Positions 54,201 through 61,866 of a stretch of 64,000 nt of DNA are shown one piece after another. Both the position numbers and the translations under genes were made by a program. Within the stretch, counting starts at the first letter, position 1. Each line of letters begins with the position of its first letter. Location: NCBI RefSeq assembly GCF_003116585.1, contig NZ_QEHM01000001.1:558001-622000 (forward strand), written 5' to 3'. This DNA comes from Albibacillus kandeliae. GTDB lineage: Bacteria > Pseudomonadota > Alphaproteobacteria > Rhodobacterales > Rhodobacteraceae. The notes below the pieces were generated by a model that saw only the letters and a program-made list of their open reading frames with translations, searched no databases and was not told the origin of the DNA.

Positions 54201-54372
54201 GGACCGCTGCGGCAGCGGCCCCGCTGTAGGTCGCGGAGATCCGCACTGTCGGCGGCGAAACCTCGGGGTACTGCGAGATGGGGAGATTCAGGAGGCCGAG
54301 GATGCCGCCCAGCATGGTCACGATGGCGAGAACCCAGGCAAAGACCGGGCGGTGAATGAAGAAGCGCGCCAT
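51262..54372 (-). CDS. RND efflux pump inner-membrane transporter (HAE1/AcrB type)
   Basis: This 1036-residue protein is full length, with twelve membrane segments and two large periplasmic domains. The N terminus ARFFIHRPVFAWVLAIVTML and the proton-relay region GLLVDDAIVVVENVERVMEE (two adjacent aspartates) are typical of the hydrophobe/amphiphile efflux-1 family. It takes up drugs, dyes, solvents or detergents from the periplasm and inner-membrane leaflet, driven by protons. It is the middle gene of a fusion protein-pump-channel operon. No adjacent TetR or MarR repressor gene is present. Confidence 0.95.
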   Translation of the reverse strand: MARFFIHRPVFAWVLAIVTMLGGILGLLNLPISQYPEVSPPTVRISATYSGAAAAAVQNSVTSTIEDAMTGLDGMIYMTSSSTSGSSSISLVFDQDTDPETAQTEVQNKVQLILSQLPDSVQDAGVRVSRSTSSILMVGALVSADDSYSTIELADLLDTSVEGPVQRIEGVGSINTFGSGYAMRIWLDPDSLFQFALTPADITSAVEAQNTTVAVGALGDAPATSAQQFTVDVTAQSQLRTVDDFRNILLKTDNAGAEVRLGDVARIEIGQESYGGDARFNRHNAAGFAVNLSTGANAVETAKRVRAALDGLKSSFPEGVSVEYAYDTSPFVELSIEKVAHTLVEAIVLVFLVILVFLQNWRATLIPTLAVPVVLLGTFGILSVFGYSINTLTMFAMVLAIGLLVDDAIVVVENVERVMEEEGLGPVEATEKSMDQITSALVGIGLVLSAVFLPMAFMSGSTGIIYRQFSVTIVSAMALSVFVALILTPALCATLLRPRKEDSGIAPARWFNRNFDRMTNGYLGANRRILRRPFAALVALAAVGGLVWVLFTQISSSFLPAEDQGVLMTIIRLPDGSTTAQTLDVVEKIENYLLDEESEGVQSTFASLGFSFSGSAQNTAMVFVKLKDFDERKGKDELSASAIAMRANMHFMQTNRQGSVIFAQPPAISGMGSTSGFQMYLLDQGARGIAALRAAADDLVAAAEADGRVTNIRGNEEKDRTAMRIDIDRQKASSYGLTLSSVNSMLTTIFSGTDVNDFQMETELRPVIVQGDAPYRMQPTDLFRWSARNSDDEMVPFPSFTTINWESVPTSLARYGGTLALELSGEPGAGVSSGDAMDAMEELVAQMPGGYGVAWTGISYQERLSGSQAPMLYAISVLVVFLCLAALYESWSIPFAVILAVPVGILGALAAAKLFGQSNDVYFKVGLLTTIGLAAKNAILIVEFAVELQEKGMKLVDATIEAARQRLRPILMTSLAFILGVVPLAVASGAGAAAQNSIGIGVLGGMVSATVLGVFLIPAFYVCVRKLFTRNDKARS

Positions 54373-54376
54373 CGGT

Positions 54377-55555
54377 TCAGTTACCGCCCTGGCTGTCGCT
54401 GATCACACCGGTGTCGGAGATCGTCACGGCCACGGGATTGATGCTGACGCCGTTGCTGATGCGGTCGAGGTTGTCCACGATCAGCCGGGTGCCGTCCTCC
54501 AGCCCGCTGGCCACGATCCATGCGTTGTCGGTCGAGCCGATGGAGGAGACGATGGCCTCCTGCGCGGTGTTGTCGTCGCCGAGGGTGAAGATCTTGAGCG
54601 TCCCGTCGGCCTGCAGCGTCGCGGCAAGCTGGGGCACGAGGATGGCCTGCGAGGTGCCGAGGGTCATCTCGGCCCGGACGAACATGCCGGGCAGGATGCG
54701 GCGTTCCGCATTGGCGAACTCGAAGCGGACCTTGCGGGTGCCGGTGGTGGTGGAGACCACGCTGCCGATGCTGTCGAGGCGGCCCTCGCCGTTGAAGACC
54801 TGTCCGTTCTCGAGGGTGATGCGGACCTTGATCCGGTCGCCCGGCTTCATCTCGCCGCTTTCCATCCGCGCCCGCAGTTGCAGCATGCGCGCGCTTGCCT
54901 CGTTCAGGTCGACGTAAATCGGGTCGAGGCTGGTAATGGTGGTCAGCGCGTCCGACTGACCGCTGGTCACGAGGTCGCCGACAGACACATCCGCAACGGC
55001 GGGAATGCCGTCGATGGGGCTCGTGATCTGCGCGCGGGCAAGGTTGATCTCGGCGGTCAGCACCGAGGCCTGGGCCTCGGCCACGGTGGCCTCGGCCTGG
55101 GCATGGGTCACGCGGGCGGATTCGAGGGTTTCCTGTGTCACGCTGCTGCCGACAAGGCGTTCCGCGCGGTCGAGCGCGGACTTGGCGGCGGGCAGGGCGG
55201 CCTCGGCGCTCTGCAGGGTGGCCTTGGCCGAGGCCAGCGCGGCCTCGTAGCTGCGCGGGTCGACCTGGAACAGCAGGGTGCCTTTCACGATGGGCTGGCC
55301 GGGACGATAGGCGATTTCGGTGATCACCCCGTCGACCAGCGGCCGGATCGTTGCCGATTGCGAGGCCGCGGCCTGACCCGAGAGCGGCACGTTCACCGGC
55401 ACGTCGCCGCGCGAGAGTTCGACGACGCCCGCATTCACCGCCGTGTTCGGCGGTTGCTGCGCATGGGCGGGCTGCAGCGTCAGCAGGGCCGCGGCGAGGG
55501 CCAGCAATGGCCGGGAAAGTGCTCTGCCAGTCACGCCTGGTTTCCAGTTCTTCAT
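54377..55555 (-). CDS. RND efflux periplasmic adaptor (membrane fusion protein, MexA/AcrA type)
   Basis: This 392-residue protein has a cleavable signal peptide ending AHA (near residue 32) and no lipobox. A barrel-sandwich hybrid with SATIRPLVDGVITEIAYRPG, a coiled-coil hairpin (SAKATLQSAEAALPAAKSAL) and a beta-barrel follow. It bridges the pump and the outer-membrane channel. I chose ATG 55555, with AGAGG 6 nt upstream; the frame remains open upstream as non-coding. It is the first gene of the operon, 4 nt before the pump gene. Confidence 0.93.
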   Translation of the reverse strand: MKNWKPGVTGRALSRPLLALAAALLTLQPAHAQQPPNTAVNAGVVELSRGDVPVNVPLSGQAAASQSATIRPLVDGVITEIAYRPGQPIVKGTLLFQVDPRSYEAALASAKATLQSAEAALPAAKSALDRAERLVGSSVTQETLESARVTHAQAEATVAEAQASVLTAEINLARAQITSPIDGIPAVADVSVGDLVTSGQSDALTTITSLDPIYVDLNEASARMLQLRARMESGEMKPGDRIKVRITLENGQVFNGEGRLDSIGSVVSTTTGTRKVRFEFANAERRILPGMFVRAEMTLGTSQAILVPQLAATLQADGTLKIFTLGDDNTAQEAIVSSIGSTDNAWIVASGLEDGTRLIVDNLDRISNGVSINPVAVTISDTGVISDSQGGN

Positions 55556-56095
55556 GAAATGCCTCTTTCCGGTCGTTTCTGCAGCCGCAGCAGCCCGTGT
55601 TTCGAAGGCCGCAGGCGACCTTGCAGGGCGGGCAGGAGCCCCCTCGGGCGTCGCGTCGCTCCGGTTGACCCAACGTCGCCCCGCATCAGTTCTATCTGAC
55701 CCATTTGGGGAGGTGCGACAAGTCACCGGCGGCGACGGCCGGAACCGGCCGCACCGTTTAATCTTCGGAAATGACATCAATCGTCCTTTGTTCGTTTCTT
55801 GTCCTGTCGCAATGGATCGACAGCCTGCTCGCGAGCTTTAACGCAGCCTCCGGGTACTTCCGTCGCCGTTCAAGTTCTTGTGATCCGTGAGGCGCGCGCG
55901 GCGGTGCAAAGGTTGCGTCCCGCGGTCGCCGGGCCGGTTCTGGCGGGTCGCGCACCGCAAGACATGACAACACCGCCCCGCCATGCTAGAGAGCCCGCCG
56001 CACCGCAGCGCGCCCGCCATACCCCGGCGGCTCGCGCAAGAGCAACCGACCCCGCGCGCGGCACTGCCGCGTTCCCAGGATTCAGGAAGTACGCC
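55556..56095. other. Non-coding region between the efflux operon and broken dusA
   Basis: This 540-bp region holds the divergent promoters of the efflux operon and of the dusA fragment. A short hairpin, GGCCGG-AA-CCGGCC, is at 55,737-55,750. I found no gene in it: a frame that reads through into the dusA fragment from 55,799 is very Pro/Arg/Ala-rich without family resemblance. Confidence 0.55.
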
Positions 56096-56194
56096 ATGAG
56101 CGCCCGTATCGGCCACGCCGCCCGTCTCTCCGTTGCACCCATGATGGATGGTGCCGATCTTTTTCCTTCTGGTTTGATTTTGCCTTATTTATAA
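56096..56194 (+). pseudogene. dusA: tRNA-dihydrouridine synthase A, truncated 5' fragment
   Basis: The frame begins MSARIGHAARLSVAPMMD, which matches the start of DusA proteins, where RLSVAPMMDWTDRH is the near-invariant opening. After the Asp codon (56,147-56,149) the expected WTDRH continuation is lost, and 15 unrelated codons end in a stop at 56,192-56,194. The ~18 real codons, followed by DNA of clearly lower GC, show a break within dusA. DusA makes dihydrouridine in tRNA. The remainder should lie beyond the window, on the other side of the inserted DNA. Confidence 0.75.
56135..56151. other. Putative attachment site in dusA (island left end)
   Basis: GCACCCATGATGGATGG covers the conserved APMMD codons, where dusA similarity ends. 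The 5' end of dusA is a known target of a family of tyrosine integrases that move prophages and islands. No second copy of this repeat or integrase is in the window, so the site is inferred from the break point alone. Confidence 0.55.
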
Positions 56195-56405
56195 GGCTTC
56201 GATGCGTGCTGCCGAAGAGCTGTAGGCCCGGATTTTAGGCCCGTCCTCCAACTGGCACAGAAGATGATGTCGCCTTCTAACGTGAAGATTCAAGCGAGAA
56301 ACGAACACTCGTTGCCTTTTGATAGACCGGAATTTTTGCGAAGCGTCGCTGCACGGGCGGCCGGGAAGGTGCATCCGGCGGTAGGCAGATAGGAAGGCGA
56401 TTCAG

Positions 56406-56708
56406 ATGGAGGGGCAGATCTGGCAGACCTACAGCAACGCGGCCAGCCAGACCTGCCTTTCGATGAAGCTGTTGGGGCAGCGCCTCATGGCACGGGACTT
56501 CGACCGCCAGGTCGCCGAGCTCCAGATCCGCGTCGCCGTCGCCAATGGCCACACAGCGTTCGCAATACCCGTCAAGGAAACCAAGGCATAAATCGGTCCA
56601 GGGAAAGGGGTCGTCCGACCGTCAGCCGATTTGCAGAACAGAGTCGTTCCACTACCTCACGGTTGCGTGATGTGTGAAGAAGCTGGCAATATATTCTTGG
56701 TCTGCTGA
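56406..56708 (+). pseudogene. Insertion-sequence transposase remnant
   Basis: A 61-codon frame (56,406-56,591) contains LMARDFDRQVAELQIRVAV and ends IPVKETKA. After its stop the same frame continues with GPGKGVVRPSADLQN and PLPHGC, to a stop at 56,706-56,708. From memory, these blocks occur in order at the end of transposase genes of insertion sequences common in alphaproteobacteria; I do not assign the family. No intact transposase or terminal inverted repeats are evident. It lies just inside the dusA break. Confidence 0.45.
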
Positions 56709-56791
56709 TTCCCCTGGTGTTTGATCCAGAGCTTTTAGGACGACGCATCGGCCGAACCGATCAGGCTATCGCATCATTTCGGAGCGGTATG

Positions 56792-56980
56792 ATGACAAAT
56801 GGCAGCAGCAACCCGCCAGACAGCCCTCGAACACTGAACAGGCGGCAAGAATTACTCAGATTCTTCGTGCTCGCATTTGGCATATGGCCGATTGTAGCCG
56901 TGGGAGTTGTCGGCGGTTATGGCTTTCTTGTCTGGATGTATCAGATCATCGCTGGTCCTCCGGGGCCGCTTGGGCACTGA
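56792..56980 (+). CDS. napE: NapE, small membrane protein of periplasmic nitrate reductase operon
   Basis: This 62-residue single-span protein shows the NapE pattern: RRQELLRFFVLAFGIWPIVA followed by GGYGFLVWMYQIIAGPPGPLG at the end. Its function is not firmly known; it accompanies nap operons in Paracoccus, Rhodobacter and pseudomonads. I chose ATG 56792 with GGAG 7 nt upstream over an adjacent in-frame ATG at 56789. It is followed by napF after 6 nt. Confidence 0.87.
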   Translation: MTNGSSNPPDSPRTLNRRQELLRFFVLAFGIWPIVAVGVVGGYGFLVWMYQIIAGPPGPLGH

Positions 56981-56986
56981 TCAAAC

Positions 56987-57478
56987 ATGCCAGCCCAAGC
57001 CAGCATATCCCGCCGCCAACTTCTGAAAGGGTCTCCTCGACCGGCTGAATTTAGGCCGAGACCGCCGGGCGTGGACCTCGCGTCGAGTAGCGCTTGCACG
57101 GGATGCGGCGAATGCGTTTCCGCCTGCCCCGAGCGTGTCCTCGCCATTACCGGCTGCGGTGTGGTCCTGGTGCCCGACCAGGGCGAGTGCACGTTTTGCG
57201 GAGCCTGTGCGGAGGTTTGCGAAGAGCCGGTCTTTGCGACTGATCTTCGCATGACTCACACGTTCGCGATTTCGAACGATTGCCTCGTGCAGGCCGGTAT
57301 TACCTGCATGTCTTGCCGGGACGCCTGCCCGGAGGAGGCCATTTCGATGCAGCCTCGGATTGGCGGCCCTTTCGTGCCTGTCCTCGACGAGTCGGCCTGC
57401 ACGGGCTGCGGCGCTTGCGTTGCACCGTGCCCGGCCGATGCCATTCATGCCGTGAAAAAGGAGCCCGCCAATGCCTGA
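56987..57478 (+). CDS. napF: NapF, cytoplasmic ferredoxin-type maturation protein
   Basis: This 163-residue protein has three well-formed 4Fe-4S sites, C37-C40-C43-C47, C68-C71-C74-C78 and C138-C141-C144-C148. A further Cys group, C107-C110-C114, lies between the last two. NapF is thought to help insert iron-sulfur clusters into NapA before export. The N terminus contains RRQLLKG but no following hydrophobic stretch, so it is not a Tat signal. It overlaps napD by 8 nt. Confidence 0.93.
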   Translation: MPAQASISRRQLLKGSPRPAEFRPRPPGVDLASSSACTGCGECVSACPERVLAITGCGVVLVPDQGECTFCGACAEVCEEPVFATDLRMTHTFAISNDCLVQAGITCMSCRDACPEEAISMQPRIGGPFVPVLDESACTGCGACVAPCPADAIHAVKKEPANA

Positions 57479-57746
57479 GCGCTGGCACGTCTCGTCCGCA
57501 GTCGTGAGCGTCAGGGATACGCATCGCGATGCTGTCGCAGACCGTCTTGTGAGCTTGGAAGGGGTGGAAATCCACGGTGGCGATGCGACCCGGTTGATCA
57601 TCACGATCGAGGGTGGCAGCACCGGTCAGCTTGGGGACCGACTGACCGAAATCAATCTCATGCCCGGGGTGCTCGTGGCGAACATGGTTTTCGAACACGC
57701 AGAAGACCCCGACGAAATGGAGGAGCCCATATGCCACTCGATCTGA
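57471..57746 (+). CDS. napD: NapD, chaperone for NapA
   Basis: This 91-residue protein has the ferredoxin-like NapD fold: [21 protein letters not shown], then [17 protein letters not shown] and [16 protein letters not shown]. NapD binds the Tat signal of NapA and holds it back until cofactor loading is complete. It overlaps napF at its start and napA at its end, consistent with one transcript. Confidence 0.93.
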   Translation: MPERWHVSSAVVSVRDTHRDAVADRLVSLEGVEIHGGDATRLIITIEGGSTGQLGDRLTEINLMPGVLVANMVFEHAEDPDEMEEPICHSI

Positions 57747-60238
57747 ACAGACGCCAGCTTCTGAAAGCGCAGGCCGCTGCACTGGCTGCATCAGCTGTCG
57801 GAATTCCGCACGATGCGCTTGCGCAGCCGGTTCCGGGCGGTGTCGAAGCCCTGAAGATCAAGTGGTCCAAGGCGCCCTGCCGGTTCTGCGGCACCGGCTG
57901 TGGCGTGATGGTCGGCGTGAAGGAGGGCAAAGTGGTGGCCACGCACGGCGACATGCAGCATGAGGTCAACCGCGGCCTCAACTGCGTGAAGGGCTACTTC
58001 CTCTCCAAGATCATGTATGGCGAAGACCGCCTGACCACGCCGCTGATGCGCAAGACTAATGGTGAATTCGACAAGAACGGCGAGTTCGAGCCGGTTACCT
58101 GGGACGAGGCCTTCGACGTGATGGCCGAGCGGGTTAAGAAGCAGCTGAAGGAGAAGGGGCCGGAGAGCATCGGTATGTTCGGCTCAGGCCAGTGGACCGT
58201 GCTGGAAGGCTATGCCGCGACCAAGCTTATGCGGGCGGGGTTCCGGTCGAACAACCTCGATCCGAACGCGCGGCATTGCATGGCATCTGCTGCCGTTGCC
58301 TTCATGCGGACCTTCGGCATCGACGAGCCGATGGGCTGCTACGACGATTTCGAACACGCCGACGCCTTCGTGCTCTGGGGCTCGAACATGGCCGAGATGC
58401 ACCCGATCCTCTGGACGCGGCTGGCTGACCGACGGCTGGGCACGCCCGGGGTCAAATGCGCGGTGCTATCGACCTTTACTCATCGTTCGATGGATCTTGC
58501 CGACATCCCCATGGTGTTCAAGCCGGGCACCGACTTGGCGATCCTGAACTACATTGCCAATCACATCATCCAGACCGGTCGCGTGAACGAGGAGTTCGTC
58601 GGCAAGCACACGACCTTCATGAAGGGGCAGACGGATATCGGCTACGGCCTGCGCGACGAGGACCCGCGCGAGCAGGCTGCGACTGGCGCCGCCAATGCTG
58701 GGCTGATGGAACCGTCGGACTTCGAAGCGTTCAAGGAGCATGTTTCGACCTACACACTCGACTACGTCAGTGACCTTTCGGGGGTCGAACCGGGGTTCCT
58801 CGAAGAACTGGCTGAACTTTATGCCGATCCGGACATCAAGGTCATGTCGCTCTGGACCATGGGCTTCAATCAGCATGTCCGCGGCGTCTGGGCAAACCAG
58901 ATGGTCTACAACATCCACCTGCTCACCGGGAAGATCTCCGAGCCTGGCAACTCACCGTTTTCGCTGACCGGCCAGCCCTCGGCCTGCGGCACCGCGAGGG
59001 AGGTCGGGACCTTTGCGCACCGTCTGCCTGCGGACATGGTGGTGACCAACCCCGAGCATGTGCACCACGCGGAGGAGCTGTGGAAGCTGCCACATGGCTT
59101 GCTGAACACCAAGCCAGGGTTCCATGCGGTGCTTCAGGACCGGATGCTGAAGGACGGTGTGCTGAACTTCTACTGGGTGCAGGTGAACAACAACTTGCAA
59201 GCGGCACCCAACTCGCAGAACGAAACCTACCAGGGCTACCGGAACCCCGACAATATGATCGTGGTCTCCGACGCGTATCCGACAGTTACGGCCATGGCCG
59301 CGGACATCATCCTGCCTGCCGCCATGTGGGTGGAGAAGGAAGGCGTTTACGGCAACGCGGAACGCCGCACCCACGCATGGCACCAACTGGTCGATGCGCC
59401 GGGCGAGGCGCGGTCGGACCTCTGGCAACTGGTCGAGTTCTCGAAACGCTTCACGACAGACGAGATCTGGCCGGCTGATATCCTCGACGCGCATCCTGAA
59501 TACCGGGGCAGGACGCTCTACGATGTTTGCTTTGCCAATGGTCAGGTCGATGCCTTCCCCTTGGATGAGGTGCGCGACGACTACGAGAACCAGGAGGCGA
59601 AGGATTTCGGTTTTTACCTCCAGAAGGGCCTGTTCGAGGAATACGCCTCCTTCGGGCGTGGTCACGGTCATGATTTGGCTCCCTACGACACCTACCAAAG
59701 CGACGAGGTCCGCGGGCTACGCTGGCCGGTTGTCGATGGCGAAGAGACCAAGTGGCGCTTCAAGGAGGGGCATGATCCCTATGTGACCCCCGGCAGCGGG
59801 TGGGAGTTCTATGGCAAGCCGGACGGGCGGGCTGTCATCATCTCCGTCCCCTATGAACCGCCGGCCGAAAGTCCGGACGACGAGTTCGACATGTGGCTGG
59901 TGACGGGCCGGGTGCTGGAACACTGGCATTCCGGCTCGATGACGATGCGCGTGCCCGAACTCTACAAAGCGTTTCCGGGAGCCAAGGTATTCATGAACGC
60001 GATCGACGCGCGGAAACGCGGATTGAATCAGGGCATGGAGGTGCGGGTGATCTCGCGCCGGGGTGAGATACGCAGCCGAATTGAGACACGCGGACGTAAC
60101 CGGATGCCACCTGGAGTGATCTTCGTGCCGTGGTTCGATGCCAGCCAGCTAATCAACAAGGTGACGCTGGATGCGACCGACCCGATCTCGAAACAGACGG
60201 ACTTTAAGAAATGCGCTGTGCGCGTGGAGAAGGTCTGA
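57731..60238 (+). CDS. napA: NapA, periplasmic nitrate reductase catalytic subunit
   Basis: This 835-residue bis-MGD enzyme has a twin-arginine signal (NRRQLLKA at 6-13) with cleavage near 30-32. The 4Fe-4S cluster is held by C50, C53, C57 and C85, and the molybdenum ligand is C183 in [13 protein letters not shown]. It reduces nitrate to nitrite with electrons from NapB. The length is that of NapA rather than of assimilatory NasA. The start overlaps napD by 16 nt, and its stop overlaps the napB start by 1 nt. Confidence 0.97.
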   Translation: MPLDLNRRQLLKAQAAALAASAVGIPHDALAQPVPGGVEALKIKWSKAPCRFCGTGCGVMVGVKEGKVVATHGDMQHEVNRGLNCVKGYFLSKIMYGEDRLTTPLMRKTNGEFDKNGEFEPVTWDEAFDVMAERVKKQLKEKGPESIGMFGSGQWTVLEGYAATKLMRAGFRSNNLDPNARHCMASAAVAFMRTFGIDEPMGCYDDFEHADAFVLWGSNMAEMHPILWTRLADRRLGTPGVKCAVLSTFTHRSMDLADIPMVFKPGTDLAILNYIANHIIQTGRVNEEFVGKHTTFMKGQTDIGYGLRDEDPREQAATGAANAGLMEPSDFEAFKEHVSTYTLDYVSDLSGVEPGFLEELAELYADPDIKVMSLWTMGFNQHVRGVWANQMVYNIHLLTGKISEPGNSPFSLTGQPSACGTAREVGTFAHRLPADMVVTNPEHVHHAEELWKLPHGLLNTKPGFHAVLQDRMLKDGVLNFYWVQVNNNLQAAPNSQNETYQGYRNPDNMIVVSDAYPTVTAMAADIILPAAMWVEKEGVYGNAERRTHAWHQLVDAPGEARSDLWQLVEFSKRFTTDEIWPADILDAHPEYRGRTLYDVCFANGQVDAFPLDEVRDDYENQEAKDFGFYLQKGLFEEYASFGRGHGHDLAPYDTYQSDEVRGLRWPVVDGEETKWRFKEGHDPYVTPGSGWEFYGKPDGRAVIISVPYEPPAESPDDEFDMWLVTGRVLEHWHSGSMTMRVPELYKAFPGAKVFMNAIDARKRGLNQGMEVRVISRRGEIRSRIETRGRNRMPPGVIFVPWFDASQLINKVTLDATDPISKQTDFKKCAVRVEKV

Positions 60239-60696
60239 TGAGACAGTTTCGCCTGTCCGCTATCCTCGCCGCCTGCCTGACAGCGACCTTCGTTCTTGCG
60301 CAGGGCGTGCCGGAACTTTCCGGTCCAGCACCGGACCCGATGGAGCCAGTCCCAGCCGCTCCACTGGAACGCTATGTGACAGACGATGTGCGCCAGATGC
60401 GGGCCTATCCCGAACAGCCACCGGTGATCCCGCATTCGATTGAGGGTTACCAGCTGTCTGTCAATGCGAACCGCTGTATGTCCTGCCACAAGCGGGAACA
60501 TTCACTCGGGTCCGGGGCCCCGATGATCTCGATCACACATTACATGACACGAGATGCACAGATGCTCGCCGACGTGTCTCCTCGTCGGTATTTCTGCACC
60601 CAATGCCATGTGCCGCAGGCCGACACGTCGGCACTGATCGGCAATACTTTCACAGACATGTCTGAATTGGGCGCGTCCGGCGCGGGGAGTGAGTGA
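60238..60696 (+). CDS. napB: NapB, periplasmic dihaem cytochrome c
   Basis: The protein has 152 residues with a signal peptide ([18 protein letters not shown]) and two haem-binding sites, CMSCH at 80-84 and CTQCH at 120-124. It passes electrons from NapC to NapA. ATG 60238 overlaps the napA TGA, which makes it the natural start; the frame is open a few codons upstream within napA. Confidence 0.95.
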   Translation: MRQFRLSAILAACLTATFVLAQGVPELSGPAPDPMEPVPAAPLERYVTDDVRQMRAYPEQPPVIPHSIEGYQLSVNANRCMSCHKREHSLGSGAPMISITHYMTRDAQMLADVSPRRYFCTQCHVPQADTSALIGNTFTDMSELGASGAGSE

Positions 60697-60697
60697 C

Positions 60698-61390
60698 ATG
60701 CGCTGGATACTTGCCCCTTTCCGCTGGTTCAGGAACGTCTTGTGGACCCCGGCGGGGACGCTTGGGCTCGGTTTCCTGACCCTGGGCGGGTTCGTTGGAG
60801 GGGTGATCTTCTGGGGCGGTTTCAACACAGCGCTCGAATACACCAACACCGAGGACTTTTGCGTCTCCTGCCACGAGATGCGGGACAATGTCTTCGAAGA
60901 GTTGTCACACACCGTCCATTTCTCCAACAGGTCCGGGGTGAGGGCAGGGTGTCCCGACTGCCACGTGCCTCATGAATGGACCGACAAGATCGCCCGCAAG
61001 ATGCAGGCGTCGAAAGAGGTCTGGGGAAAGATTTTCGGGACCATCGATACCCGCCAGAAATTTCTGGAGCACCGATTGGTCATGGCGCAGCGGGAATGGG
61101 TGCGGCTGAAATCCAATGACAGCCTTGAATGCCGGAACTGCCATTCCGAAGTGGCCATGGACCTGAGCCGCCAATCGCCGCGCGCAGCGGAAATCCACAC
61201 CGAATACCTGCTGTCCGGTCAGCGAACCTGCATCGACTGTCACAAGGGCATCGCGCACGAGCTGCCGGACATGACCGGTGTCGCTCCGGGCTGGACCGTG
61301 CCGGAGGAACTTCAGGGTAAGACCCAACCGGGCCTTTCGCCGGCCGAGGAGATCCAGAGTTTTCTTCTCGAACGGCAGGTCGGCAACTGA
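60698..61390 (+). CDS. napC: NapC, membrane-anchored tetrahaem quinol dehydrogenase
   Basis: The protein has 230 residues. A single N-terminal membrane helix (about 21-42) is followed by four haem sites: CVSCH (55-59), CPDCH, CRNCH and CIDCH. It oxidises ubiquinol or menaquinol and feeds NapB. ATG 60698 has GGGGAG 8 nt upstream; a GTG at 60689 lies in that ribosome-binding site and is less likely. The start is 1 nt after the napB stop. No napGH genes are present. Confidence 0.95.
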   Translation: MRWILAPFRWFRNVLWTPAGTLGLGFLTLGGFVGGVIFWGGFNTALEYTNTEDFCVSCHEMRDNVFEELSHTVHFSNRSGVRAGCPDCHVPHEWTDKIARKMQASKEVWGKIFGTIDTRQKFLEHRLVMAQREWVRLKSNDSLECRNCHSEVAMDLSRQSPRAAEIHTEYLLSGQRTCIDCHKGIAHELPDMTGVAPGWTVPEELQGKTQPGLSPAEEIQSFLLERQVGN

Positions 61391-61402
61391 AACTACGCGA
61401 GT

Positions 61403-61416
61403 TTGCTGAAGCGCAA
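61403..61416 (+). promoter_or_regulatory. FNR/NnrR-like box before tatA
   Basis: TTGCTGAAGCGCAA has the TTG-N8-CAA outer layout of CRP/FNR-family sites and a TTGC-N6-GCAA core. It lies 111 bp upstream of tatA and 12 nt after napC. It differs at only two positions from the box before nosR. A shorter perfect palindrome, TTGCGCAA, is at 61,503-61,510. Confidence 0.5.
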
Positions 61417-61527
61417 AGACTGATGCCGTAGGGATGCGCATGTCTACCAGCGTTCTTCGCCGTTGGTGCGAAGTTAGGCGCGAGCGACCAACGTGCCAGT
61501 GTTTGCGCAAAGAAAGGACATGACGTC

Positions 61528-61698
61528 ATGCTGAACAATATCGGATTGCCGGGTCTGGCGATCATTCTCGTCGTAGTGATCGTGCTGTTTGGGCGCGGCA
61601 AGATTTCCTCGATCATGGGCGAGGTCGGGCAGGGATTGACCGCCTTCCGTCGAGGTATCAAGCAGGAGCCGGAGGCAGACGAGACCACAGCCGCCTGA
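61528..61698 (+). CDS. tatA: TatA-type twin-arginine translocase subunit
   Basis: The 56-residue protein MLNNIGLPGLAIILVVVIVL... has one hydrophobic helix (about 8-20), the FGRGKISSIMGEVGQGL amphipathic helix with the FG hinge, and a short acidic tail. It is shorter than housekeeping TatA (about 80), like TatE-type proteins in denitrification clusters. AAAGGA lies about 9 nt before the ATG. An extra TatA here fits the need to export folded NapA and, beyond the window, NosZ. A strong terminator follows. Confidence 0.85.
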   Translation: MLNNIGLPGLAIILVVVIVLFGRGKISSIMGEVGQGLTAFRRGIKQEPEADETTAA

Positions 61699-61729
61699 AC
61701 CGCAGGCAAAAGAAAAACAGAAAGAGAGT

Positions 61730-61755
61730 GCGGGGCCCAAGGCCCCGCTTTTCGT
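61730..61755 (+). terminator. Rho-independent terminator after tatA
   Basis: GCGGGGCC-CAA-GGCCCCGC is a perfect 8-bp stem with a 3-nt loop, followed by TTTTCGTTT. It begins 32 nt after the tatA stop and separates the nap/tatA transcript from nosR. Confidence 0.92.
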
Positions 61756-61784
61756 TTCACCGAGGCTGTAATTCAGCGAGAAGG

Positions 61785-61798
61785 TTGCTCCAGCGCAA
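61785..61798 (+). promoter_or_regulatory. FNR/NnrR-like box before nosR
   Basis: TTGCTCCAGCGCAA matches the tatA-side box at all but two positions (TTGCT-NN-AGCGCAA) and lies 68 bp upstream of nosR. This distance suits activation by an FNR/NnrR-type regulator. The match is to the general family pattern, not to a proven local consensus. Confidence 0.55.
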
Positions 61799-61866
61799 AC
61801 TCCGCATCCGGCCCCGCCTTTAGACAACGCCCAAACAAGTTTGAGCTGAAGTGAGGCGGAGTAAGG

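Noticed and set aside
55799-56095. An upstream extension of the dusA fragment as a longer gene
   Set aside because: The codons before ATG 56096 are Pro/Arg/Ala-rich with no DusA similarity, while DusA proteins begin shortly before RLSVAPMM.
56709-56791. FNR box upstream of napE
   Set aside because: A TTGAT half site occurs near 56,720 but its other half is missing at the required spacing.
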